NCBI GenBank assembly: GCA_947628075.1 | Contig: CANQYF010000047.1 | Span: 1-6,749 of the forward strand | Origin: an uncultured Bacilli bacterium | GTDB taxonomy: Bacteria; Bacillota_I; Bacilli_A; RF39; UBA660 | Direction of reading: 5' to 3' | Length of the DNA stretch: 6,749 nt | In this document: piece by piece, positions 1 through 5,280 of the stretch | Layout of the letters: every line of letters starts with the position of its first letter | Position numbering within the stretch: position 1 is the stretch's first letter | Notes under the pieces: model-generated | What the model was told of the DNA's origin: nothing | Databases searched by the model: none | What the model saw: only the letters and a program-made list of their open reading frames with translations | Program-made: the position numbers and the translations under genes

Positions 1-119
1 CTTTCTTTGGGGTAAGGGGAAGTCTGCCCTTTTCTAACTGTTTTTATAAAATAAATTTTATTTTTCCTTTCAGACTATCACCATCAATATTATTGTGGTC
101 AAATAATAATAAATTAAAA
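1..119. other. Gene-free left edge, probable leader region
   Basis: No coding region is supported here. On the minus strand, from about position 67 leftward, there is no ATG, GTG or TTG, so no start codon lies before the window edge. One minus frame reads through a TAA at about 47-49 and cannot be a live gene. A short inverted repeat, AAGGG at 14-18 with CCCTT at 27-31 (8-nt loop), is too weak to call a terminator. An AT-only inverted repeat lies at 48-64. The simplest reading is the untranslated leader of a leftward gene that begins outside the window. Confidence 0.35.
74..102 (-). promoter_or_regulatory. Candidate sigma-A-type promoter pointing left
   Basis: On the minus strand a -35-like TTGACC (102-97, 5 of 6 to TTGACA) is followed after 17 nt by GATAGT (79-74, 4 of 6 to TATAAT). 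It sits just downstream of the terminator that ends the DUF218 gene, where a promoter for the next leftward gene would be expected. Transcription would begin near 67. The -10 is imperfect and the gene it would serve is not visible. Confidence 0.35.
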
Positions 120-151
120 AACCAATTATTGGTGTTTACCAAAAATTGGTT
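104..151 (-). terminator. Intrinsic terminator of the DUF218 gene
   Basis: An 8-bp stem pairs AACCAATT (120-127) with AATTGGTT (144-151). After a single A/A mismatch, a 5-bp inner stem pairs TTGGT (129-133) with ACCAA (138-142) around a 4-nt loop. On the minus strand the hairpin is followed by a T-rich tract (119-104). The gene's TAA stop (138-136) lies inside the hairpin, so the last codons form part of the terminator. Confidence 0.75.
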
Positions 152-726
152 AAAACAAAATCTTTACATCTCGCAAGTATTTCTCTTAAATCTCTTATTA
201 ATTGACCATTATAACGAATATCTTTAGCGCTTACCCCAATGGCATCAATATTTAGTTTTAAAGCACTATATAAAGCTCTATATAAATGGTATTTTTGGGT
301 AATAATAATTACCTTTTCCTGAGAATAATTTTTATTAAAATTAAGAATAGATTGACTGGTATTTTGACCCTCGTTATCTCTAATTATAATATCTTCGGGA
401 ATTTTTTCCTTTAATAAATATTTTTCCATCGCCGAAACTTCACTATAATCTTTTCGATCATCACCACTAATAATTATTTTCTTTATAATTTTCTTTTCAT
501 ATAACAAAATTGCTTCATCTAATCTATCTTTTAACATTTTACTAGGACTACCATCTTTTTGTAAACCACATCCTAAAACTAAAGCATATTCATAAGAAGA
601 TGCAATGCCCTCTAACTTATAAATATGACTATTTGTTTTATTTATAACATATAAATTTATTATAAATGGTATTAATAAACCCACCAATAAAATAATAATT
701 AAAATTTTTAATACTCTCTTATTCAT
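136..726 (-). CDS. SanA/ElyC-like DUF218 membrane-anchored envelope protein
   Basis: A 196-residue protein with a short basic N-terminus, one membrane helix (about 6-27) and an extracytoplasmic DUF218 (YdcF/SanA-like) domain. Visible family features are ALVLGCGL (48-55) with S60/K63/ML/DRL just after, a SGD turn at 87-89, E96 with the downstream AMEKYL, DNEGQNTSQS (117-126), ITQKYHLYRA (142-151) and AIGVSAKD (162-169). SanA and ElyC in enterobacteria affect envelope integrity; ElyC has been tied to peptidoglycan synthesis and undecaprenyl-phosphate supply. No biochemical activity is settled for this subgroup. The ATG at 726 was chosen because the in-frame TTG at 765 would place codons across the promoter -10 and the neighbour's ribosome-binding site, and the helix follows this ATG directly. 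There is no Shine-Dalgarno before it, and the promoter suggests a leaderless mRNA. The gene is divergent from the DUF368 gene. Confidence 0.85.
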   Translation of the reverse strand: MNKRVLKILIIILLVGLLIPFIINLYVINKTNSHIYKLEGIASSYEYALVLGCGLQKDGSPSKMLKDRLDEAILLYEKKIIKKIIISGDDRKDYSEVSAMEKYLLKEKIPEDIIIRDNEGQNTSQSILNFNKNYSQEKVIIITQKYHLYRALYSALKLNIDAIGVSAKDIRYNGQLIRDLREILARCKDFVLTNFW

Positions 727-735
727 AGTAGATTC

Positions 736-765
736 ATTATACCATATACCATTAAAGAAAGGCAA
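736..765 (-). promoter_or_regulatory. Extended -10 promoter for the DUF218 gene
   Basis: On the minus strand a perfect TATAAT (741-736) is preceded by TGG (744-742), giving the extended -10 motif TGnTATAAT. A weaker -35-like TTGCCT (765-760, 4 of 6) lies 18 nt upstream. The expected transcription start is near 729, only 3 nt before the ATG at 726. The -10 is part of a tandem ATGGTAT repeat (746-733 on the minus strand, approximately) and lies between the two divergent start codons. Confidence 0.65.
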
Positions 766-768
766 ATC

Positions 769-1557
769 ATGATACTTAAAAATTTATTATATGGTTTATT
801 TATAGGTATAGGCTTTATTGTTCCGGGAGTATCTGGTGGTGTTCTTGCTACTATATTAGGAATATATGATAAAATTATCAATACCCTTACCCATTTTGGA
901 AAAGATATTAAAAAGAATATTCTTTTTATTTTACCACTTATAATCGGCATAATTATAAGTGTTCTCTTATTTAGTAAACTAATTTTATTTTTACTTGAAG
1001 AAAGACAAGAATTTATTTCATATGTCTTTATTGGTCTTATTATTGGTTGTCTTCCTTATCTTTTAAAAGAGATTAAAATTAAAACGCAAAAAACTATTAT
1101 GCTTATTCCTTTTATTTTATCTTTATTATTAGGTATTATTTTATATATAGTTGGTGAAAATTTAGAAACGGAAATGATTTATCCCAGTAATTTTATTATG
1201 CTAGTAGGAGGGATTTTTTATGCCATTGGTAAAATAGTTCCTGGTATAAGTGGCTCTGCTCTTTTGATGTTATTAGGCATATATAAATATTTTCTAAATA
1301 TTATTGCTAACCCCAAACTTTTTAATTTACATATTTTATTTAAATTTATCCCTTTTATTATCTCTTTTATATTAAGTGGAATTGTTCTTATTAAAATAAT
1401 GGATATTTTATTAAAAAAACATTTTCGAATAACTTATAGTGTAATTATTGGTTTTGTAATTTCCTCAATATTATTTATTTATCCTCATTGTTTTAGTTTT
1501 GCTTATCTTATAATTGCTTTCTTATCTTTTCTTATATCTTATGAATTAAGTAAATAA
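769..1557 (+). CDS. DUF368 membrane protein, probable undecaprenyl-phosphate translocase
   Basis: A 262-residue, almost entirely hydrophobic polytopic protein. It has two related halves: VPGVSGGVLATILGIY (18-33) and VPGISGSALLMLLGIY (157-172), the duplicated PG-[IV]-SG motif typical of DUF368. DUF368 members (PopT in Staphylococcus aureus, and Vibrio cholerae homologues) were shown to help recycle undecaprenyl phosphate across the membrane, alongside DedA-type UptA. The same role is inferred here: returning the lipid carrier to the cytoplasmic face for wall-polymer synthesis. The ATG at 769 follows the Shine-Dalgarno GAAAGG (757-762) with a 6-nt spacer. A weak plus-strand promoter candidate is TTCATA (722-727), 17 nt, TATACC (745-750). 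The gene ends in a hairpin shared with the convergent M23 gene. The divergent DUF218 neighbour also belongs to a family linked to lipid-carrier metabolism. Confidence 0.88.
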   Translation: MILKNLLYGLFIGIGFIVPGVSGGVLATILGIYDKIINTLTHFGKDIKKNILFILPLIIGIIISVLLFSKLILFLLEERQEFISYVFIGLIIGCLPYLLKEIKIKTQKTIMLIPFILSLLLGIILYIVGENLETEMIYPSNFIMLVGGIFYAIGKIVPGISGSALLMLLGIYKYFLNIIANPKLFNLHILFKFIPFIISFILSGIVLIKIMDILLKKHFRITYSVIIGFVISSILFIYPHCFSFAYLIIAFLSFLISYELSK

Positions 1558-1585
1558 AAATAATGGTTTTTAAGCCATTATTTTT
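1556..1585. terminator. Bidirectional terminator shared by DUF368 and M23 genes
   Basis: An 11-bp stem pairs 1556-1566 (AAAAATAATGG) with 1575-1585 (CCATTATTTTT) around an 8-nt loop. A-run on one side and T-run on the other make it work in both directions. It overlaps the DUF368 stop (TAA, 1555-1557) and touches the M23 stop (TAA on the minus strand, 1587-1585), so the 27 nt between the two stops are essentially all terminator. Confidence 0.85.
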
Positions 1586-2328
1586 TAAAGTAATTTTAGT
1601 AATTTTTTCCAGGTTTTATTTCCTTTAGTTATAATACCATCTACCACACACCCATTATCTTTTTGAAAATGTTTAACGGCTTTAGTAAATTTTGGACCAG
1701 CCATACCATCAGCAGTCCCCACTTCTGTATAACCTAAATAATTAAGATATTCTTGGATATATTTAACTACCTTATGTTTTCTATTTACTGTACTTGAAAC
1801 AGTTATCGTTTTAGCTAAAGTTTCAGGTCCCGCAATACCATCAACTTTTGCATTTAATGAATTCTGAACATTTATAACGAAATTTTTGTAAGCATCAGGA
1901 GAATCAAAATTTAAAGTCCCAAGGAGGTATGGAAGCGGATCTATAAAAACATGTTTATCATTATAAACTGCAAAGTGTAAATGAGCCCCAGTACTATTGC
2001 CAGTATTTCCCATTGTTCCTAAAAGGGTTCCTTTGGTAACTTTATCGCCCTTTTTTACCTTTAGAGAACCTTTTTTCATATGTAAATATCTAGAAATATA
2101 TTTATTAGCATGTTCTATTTCTACGTAGTAGCCGGCGGTATTTGAATATTTACTAGTTATTACCTTCCCATCAGCAATGGCAATGACATTATCAATTGAA
2201 TGATTTTCACCAATCATATCCATGCCATTATGAGTACTTCTAGTTCCTCTTGTCTTATAATCACTAGTTAAATAATGCTTTCCTTTTTTTAATACGGGTT
2301 CTTTTACATCAATAAATTTAACACTCAT
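1585..2328 (-). CDS. Endolysin-like M23 metallopeptidase with PG-binding repeats
   Basis: A 247-residue protein, predicted zinc peptidase cutting peptidoglycan cross-bridges or stem peptides. The N-terminal M23/LytM domain (about 15-135) has HNGMD (zinc ligands H33 and D37), YLHM (H83) and the GNTGNSTGAHLHF block (H116 and zinc ligand H118), so the active site looks intact. The C-terminal half (about 145-247) has two PG_binding_1-type units: VDGIAGPETL near 163-172, and a fuller copy with ADGMAGPKFTKAVKHFQ near 206-222. This tail resembles the wall-binding tail of endolysins from clostridial and gut phages (recognised by pattern). There is no signal peptide or membrane helix, as in phage lysins released through holins, yet no phage genes lie nearby. 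The start is supported by AAGGGGA (2341-2335), 6 nt from the ATG; that ribosome-binding site lies inside the preceding terminator hairpin. Confidence 0.88.
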   Translation of the reverse strand: MSVKFIDVKEPVLKKGKHYLTSDYKTRGTRSTHNGMDMIGENHSIDNVIAIADGKVITSKYSNTAGYYVEIEHANKYISRYLHMKKGSLKVKKGDKVTKGTLLGTMGNTGNSTGAHLHFAVYNDKHVFIDPLPYLLGTLNFDSPDAYKNFVINVQNSLNAKVDGIAGPETLAKTITVSSTVNRKHKVVKYIQEYLNYLGYTEVGTADGMAGPKFTKAVKHFQKDNGCVVDGIITKGNKTWKKLLKLL

Positions 2329-2380
2329 AAAAAATCCCCTTCACTCATAAGATATGCGAAAAAATTAAAAGTGAATGGGA
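2329..2380 (-). terminator. Terminator-like hairpin enclosing the M23 gene's RBS
   Basis: On the minus strand TCCCATTCACT (2380-2370) pairs with AGTGAAGGGGA (2345-2335): 10 of 11 positions pair, with one A/G mismatch. Six T (2334-2329) follow directly, then the ATG of the M23 gene. It can end gluP transcription. The 3' arm is also the M23 Shine-Dalgarno, so read-through RNA would hide it. The 24-nt loop is long for a classical terminator but can itself form a small CATA/TATG hairpin (2356-2346). Confidence 0.6.
2346..2375 (-). promoter_or_regulatory. Possible promoter inside the terminator loop
   Basis: The minus strand shows a -35-like TTCACT (2375-2370, 4 of 6) and a -10-like TATCTT (2354-2349, 4 of 6) with a short 15-nt spacer. 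The same stretch contains CATATCTTA (2356-2348), which fits the mother-cell sigma-K -10 pattern CATAnnnTA, though no well-placed sigma-K -35 is seen. A start near 2342 would make an mRNA lacking the 5' arm of the hairpin and therefore with a free ribosome-binding site. Weak sequence support; the argument is mainly one of position. Confidence 0.3.
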
Positions 2381-2387
2381 TATTGTC

Positions 2388-3533
2388 CTAAATTAGATTA
2401 AATATTACATAAATTAAGAAAGCAACTAAAATGGAATATACTATAGTGCCGTTAATAGCTTCCCCTTTATTACTTTTATATTTTATACCAACAATCATAG
2501 TAGCTAAATAACCACCAATTAAACCACCAATATGAGCAGCATTATCAATTCCGGAAACCATAAATCCTAAAATTAAATTTAATATAATTATTGGAATTAT
2601 TTGACTTTTTAAAGCATTGGATAAATACAAACGATAATGATAACCAAAATAAAGTAATGAACCCATTAAACCAAAAATAGCTCCACTGGCTCCGATTGAA
2701 ATACCAGTTCCTAAGAATATTAAACTAAATAAACTACCCATGATGGCACTTAGTATATAAATTACTAAGAATTTAAATTTACCTATATAAGTTTCTACTT
2801 GTGACCCAATTATCCAAAGAGAATACATATTGATTATTAAATGCCAAAAACTACCATGAAGAAAAGCACAAGTTATGATTCTATATATTTGACCTTTTAA
2901 GAATAAATTTTGATGTAATGCACCTAAATACAATAAAGATACAGTAAAATTATCTGTTAAAAATAAAGAAATAAAATACATAACACAACATATTACAATA
3001 ATTAATTTAGTCATAATTATTTTTTTAGGACGAAAGACATCTTCAAATTTTAAATTTTCTTTCGCTGTTTTTTTATTAATATCGTCAGTAACATTTATAA
3101 TAGATTCAATATTATCTGTTTTTTTAAATTTATTCGTTTTAATTTTAGGAAAATATTTTTGTAATAAATTATTCTTTTTTAAATCACTAATGCTATTTAT
3201 ATTAATTGTATTAATATTTTTAGTATCTTCATCTATTTTAACGGCATTATTTAAATCTAGACAAATATTTAAAGCATTCATTTTAAAAGATAAAGTTTTC
3301 TTTTTTATTTGTTTTATAATAAAATTCATTTTAAATATATCCATATCATATTGTTCATTGTTATGGATATATTTAGAATTTATTCTAACTATTTTGTATG
3401 GTCCATCTAAATTTTCTAACCAAATTTCATTTTGAGCTCCTTGCACATTTATGGGAGTATAATTTTCTTCTGTTACAAAATAATGAACCAAACTCATAAT
3501 CATTTCATCTTTATTGCTTAAAATTGTATTCAT
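2388..3533 (-). CDS. gluP: GluP/YqgP-family rhomboid intramembrane serine protease
   Basis: A 381-residue intramembrane protease. The N-terminal soluble part (1-170) matches the B. subtilis YqgP N-terminal domain in its YF/NEIWLE region (E36-E40). The rhomboid core spans about 172-380 with some seven helices. Catalytic features are all present: GASG with nucleophile S283, NAAHIGG with H334, and the HGSFWHLIIN segment containing H226 and the H231-xxx-N235 oxyanion motif. YqgP in B. subtilis cleaves the magnesium transporter MgtE together with FtsH, a plausible but untested role here. YqgP is about 507 residues with a C-terminal TPR region; this protein stops after the last helix, so it lacks the TPRs. 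The start is supported by TAAGGAG (3545-3539), 5 nt before ATG. The stop is TAG, and a hairpin lies 7 nt downstream. Confidence 0.88.
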   Translation of the reverse strand: MNTILSNKDEMIMSLVHYFVTEENYTPINVQGAQNEIWLENLDGPYKIVRINSKYIHNNEQYDMDIFKMNFIIKQIKKKTLSFKMNALNICLDLNNAVKIDEDTKNINTININSISDLKKNNLLQKYFPKIKTNKFKKTDNIESIINVTDDINKKTAKENLKFEDVFRPKKIIMTKLIIVICCVMYFISLFLTDNFTVSLLYLGALHQNLFLKGQIYRIITCAFLHGSFWHLIINMYSLWIIGSQVETYIGKFKFLVIYILSAIMGSLFSLIFLGTGISIGASGAIFGLMGSLLYFGYHYRLYLSNALKSQIIPIIILNLILGFMVSGIDNAAHIGGLIGGYLATMIVGIKYKSNKGEAINGTIVYSILVAFLIYVIFNLI

Positions 3534-3553
3534 TTTAACTCCTTACGTATATT

Positions 3554-3582
3554 ATTCTATCCCTTTTCATATTATTAGTAAA
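3554..3582 (-). promoter_or_regulatory. Sigma-A-type promoter of gluP
   Basis: On the minus strand TTTACT (3582-3577, 4 of 6) and TAGAAT (3559-3554, 5 of 6) are separated by 17 nt. Transcription would start near 3547, leaving a short leader that still contains the TAAGGAG ribosome-binding site. The -35 overlaps the plus-strand AAAGGG that serves the divergent gene at 3592. Confidence 0.55.
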
Positions 3583-3585
3583 GGG
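3561..3585 (+). promoter_or_regulatory. Inverted repeat overlapping the RBS of the small membrane protein
   Basis: CCCTTT (3561-3566) and AAAGGG (3580-3585) form a 6-bp inverted repeat with a 13-nt spacer. The right arm is the Shine-Dalgarno of the plus-strand gene at 3592 and overlaps the gluP -35 on the other strand. It could be an RNA hairpin that masks the ribosome-binding site, a DNA operator between divergent genes, or chance. Confidence 0.3.
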
Positions 3586-3591
3586 TGATTT

Positions 3592-3912
3592 ATGAATTTA
3601 TATTTTCTTATTTATATTGCTGTCATTTTATATATTACTATTCCAATATGTAAAATAGTTTGGTATGATTTACTAGATAATGACCTTATATTTTTACTTT
3701 GTACCAATTACATTCTCTTATTCTTACTATCAATAATTTTTAATTTTCAAACCCAATTAATTTATAGTATCTTAGTTAGTTTAACCTTAGTAATCGCCGC
3801 ATTTTTATTACTAAGAAAAATAAAAAGTATATTGGGACATTATCAATTACTTAGTATTCCATATTTCATCTTCATTGTGTTTACTTTTAGTAATATTCTT
3901 ATTTTAATCTAA
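3592..3912 (+). CDS. Small four-helix membrane protein, possibly TspO/MBR-like
   Basis: A 106-residue integral membrane protein with about four helices (4-23, 31-51, 54-75, 85-106) and almost no soluble parts. The function is not proven. The order of residues resembles helices 2 to 5 of TspO/MBR (tryptophan-rich sensory protein): LLFLLSIIF (42-50) in place of the usual LNFLWSxxFF, then LLRKIKSILGHYQLLSIPYF (73-92) and N101 near the end, like the KI..G..LLIPY...F...N ending of TspO. If so, helix 1 is missing (TspO is normally about 150-160 residues) and most conserved tryptophans are lost; only W24 remains. It could instead be an unrelated hydrophobic protein. The start has AAAGGGTG (3580-3587) just upstream. 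A weak plus-strand promoter candidate is TTGTAT (3524-3529), 18 nt, TATATT (3548-3553). Its 3' end overlaps rluD by 9 bp, tail to tail. Confidence 0.6.
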   Translation: MNLYFLIYIAVILYITIPICKIVWYDLLDNDLIFLLCTNYILLFLLSIIFNFQTQLIYSILVSLTLVIAAFLLLRKIKSILGHYQLLSIPYFIFIVFTFSNILILI

Positions 3913-4785
3913 AGATTTTAAAAAGTCAGAAAAAGTTTTAGGGAGCTCACTTTCGAACTCCATTTTTTCTTTGGTTATGGGATGGGTAAAGCGCAATACT
4001 TTAGAATGTAAAAATTGACCAAAATTAGGAATTACTTCTTGCCCATAGACAGGGTCATTAAATACAGGATAACCAATATATGATAAATGAACTCTAATTT
4101 GATGAGTTCGCCCCGTTTCTAAAACTAGACTAACTAAAGTATAATCATTATATCTTTTTAAAACTTTCAAATTAGTCCGAGCTTCTTTCCCACCTTCTCT
4201 TACTTCCATTTTATTAAAATGTTTTTTACTTCGACCAATCGGAGCATCAATATGACCAGTTGCAGAAGGAAAATTACCTCTTAAAAGAGCATAATACTCT
4301 CGATAAACCCTTTTATTTTTAAAATCATCTGCTAATATTTCATGAGCTTTATTACTTTTAGCCACTAACATAAGTCCCGATGTATCTTTATCTAATCGAT
4401 GAACTATCCCTACTCTTTCATCTCCACCAACATTAGATAAATTATCAGTATAATATTTTAGCCCATTTACTAAAGTATTATTATGATTACCTGCGCCGGG
4501 ATGGACTACTAACCCACTAGGTTTATCAATTACCATTATATCGTCATCTTCATAAACAATATGTAAATCCATCGGGGTTTCTTTTAAATCTTGTTCTTTT
4601 TTATAATTTTCATCTAAATAAATAATATCATTGCTTTTTACTTTATAACTAGGTTTAACTATTTTATTATTAACTAAAATAGAGCCATTTTTTATCATAT
4701 CCGTTAAATATTCCCTGCTATAATCGGTCTTATCTTTTAGATATTTGTCAATTCTTATATCCCCAAATTCAACTTTTAATTCCAT
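3904..4785 (-). CDS. rluD: RluD-family 23S rRNA pseudouridine synthase
   Basis: A 293-residue RluA/RluD-family enzyme, predicted to convert uridines of 23S rRNA (helix 69 in the RluD case) to pseudouridine. An S4 RNA-binding domain occupies about 1-60. The catalytic domain has VIDKPSGLVVHPG (85-97), HRLDKDTSGLMLVAK (129-143) with catalytic Asp132, and RTHQIRVHL (226-234). It is the counterpart of B. subtilis ylyB, which also follows lspA. The start ATG at 4785 has AAGGAAG about 6 nt upstream. The ATG at 4791 sits directly against that site, and the in-frame TTG at 4812 has none, so both are rejected. The first 17 nt overlap the end of lspA, indicating coupled translation. No clear terminator follows; the 3' end overlaps the convergent gene at 3592-3912, so antisense RNA is likely there. 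Confidence 0.93.
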   Translation of the reverse strand: MELKVEFGDIRIDKYLKDKTDYSREYLTDMIKNGSILVNNKIVKPSYKVKSNDIIYLDENYKKEQDLKETPMDLHIVYEDDDIMVIDKPSGLVVHPGAGNHNNTLVNGLKYYTDNLSNVGGDERVGIVHRLDKDTSGLMLVAKSNKAHEILADDFKNKRVYREYYALLRGNFPSATGHIDAPIGRSKKHFNKMEVREGGKEARTNLKVLKRYNDYTLVSLVLETGRTHQIRVHLSYIGYPVFNDPVYGQEVIPNFGQFLHSKVLRFTHPITKEKMEFESELPKTFSDFLKSLD

Positions 4786-5236
4786 TTTCATCTTCCTTTT
4801 TAAATATCGCAAAAATTAATAAAAATATACCACAGACAATACAGATATCAGCAAAATTAAAAACTGGATAATTATAACCAAATAAATTAAAATCCAAAAA
4901 ATCAATAACATACCCATATATAATTCTATCTAATAAATTACCTAAAATACCACCATATAAAAGGCCAAAAGCCAAAATATTTCTTTTATTAATTTTAAAT
5001 TTTCTTTGATAGTAAAAAATTATTCCTAAAGTAATAAAAGTCAAAATAATTAATAGATAACGGTGCCCTCTTAGTATATTCCAAGAAGCTCCATAATTAT
5101 ATATTTTGGTAATACTAAAAAAATTAGGAATAACAATACTACTTTCTAATAATTCCAATGAATGATCAATAACTATTTTAGAAATTATATCTACAATTAA
5201 GAAAAATAATGCGATTAAAATTATTTTTTTCTTCAT
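4769..5236 (-). CDS. lspA: Lipoprotein signal peptidase II
   Basis: A 155-residue membrane aspartyl protease that removes the signal peptide of diacylglyceryl-modified prolipoproteins. It has four predicted helices. Family marks are DIISK (16-20) in helix 1, NYGASWNIL (47-55), GGILGNLLDR (95-104) with catalytic Asp103, and PVFNFAD (124-130) with catalytic Asp130. The length is normal for the family. The ATG at 5236 gives the standard KKKIILIALFF beginning; the upstream in-frame GTG at 5263 would put the promoter -10 inside the coding sequence. There is no good Shine-Dalgarno, only GTGAT 5 nt upstream of the ATG, and a very short leader is predicted. It ends in TGA, which supports the standard bacterial code. 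lspA and rluD overlap and form an operon. Confidence 0.94.
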   Translation of the reverse strand: MKKKIILIALFFLIVDIISKIVIDHSLELLESSIVIPNFFSITKIYNYGASWNILRGHRYLLIILTFITLGIIFYYQRKFKINKRNILAFGLLYGGILGNLLDRIIYGYVIDFLDFNLFGYNYPVFNFADICIVCGIFLLIFAIFKKEDENGIKS

Positions 5237-5251
5237 AAAAATCACAAGTAA

Positions 5252-5280
5252 ATTATAACACACTCTCGTTTATTAAGCAA
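5252..5280 (-). promoter_or_regulatory. Extended -10 promoter of lspA-rluD
   Basis: On the minus strand a perfect TATAAT (5257-5252) preceded by TGT (5260-5258) forms an extended -10. TTGCTT (5280-5275) lies 17 nt upstream as a partial -35 (TTG conserved). The expected start is near 5245, giving a leader of only about 9 nt before ATG 5236. The -35 overlaps the T-tract of the ylmC terminator, so end and start signals are packed together. Confidence 0.65.

Noticed and set aside
1..115. Minus-strand frame with protein-like text interrupted by TAA at about 47-49, as a possible pseudogene
   Set aside because: Too short, no family recognised, and no start codon; a promoter and leader explain the region better.
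727..765. Upstream extension of the DUF218 gene from a TTG at 765 (13 more residues)
   Set aside because: It would encode residues across a perfect extended -10 promoter and the neighbour's ribosome-binding site, has no ribosome-binding site, and puts a non-basic segment before the membrane anchor.
723..950. Open frame on the minus strand, 75 codons
   Set aside because: It lies antisense to the strongly supported DUF368 gene, has no family resemblance or ribosome-binding site, and is a by-product of AT-rich coding DNA.
3190..3435. Open frame on the plus strand, 81 codons
   Set aside because: It is antisense to the gluP N-terminal domain; its hydrophobic composition follows from the Lys/Asn/Ile-rich opposite strand.
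3901..3923. Hairpin around the stop codons of the small membrane protein and rluD as a bidirectional terminator
   Set aside because: The stem is imperfect, almost all A-T, and is not followed by a T-tract on either strand.
4769..4771. Use of the Mycoplasma genetic code (TGA = Trp)
   Set aside because: Trp is encoded by TGG in the genes here, no gene has internal TGA codons, and lspA ends in TGA at the expected length and in overlap with rluD.
4786..4812. Upstream starts of rluD (TTG at 4812, ATG at 4791)
   Set aside because: The TTG lacks a ribosome-binding site and the ATG at 4791 abuts AAGGAAG with no spacer; ATG 4785 has correct spacing and starts the S4 domain normally.
5237..5263. Upstream start of lspA at GTG 5263
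   Set aside because: The codons would span the TATAAT -10; the family normally begins with the short basic segment seen at ATG 5236.
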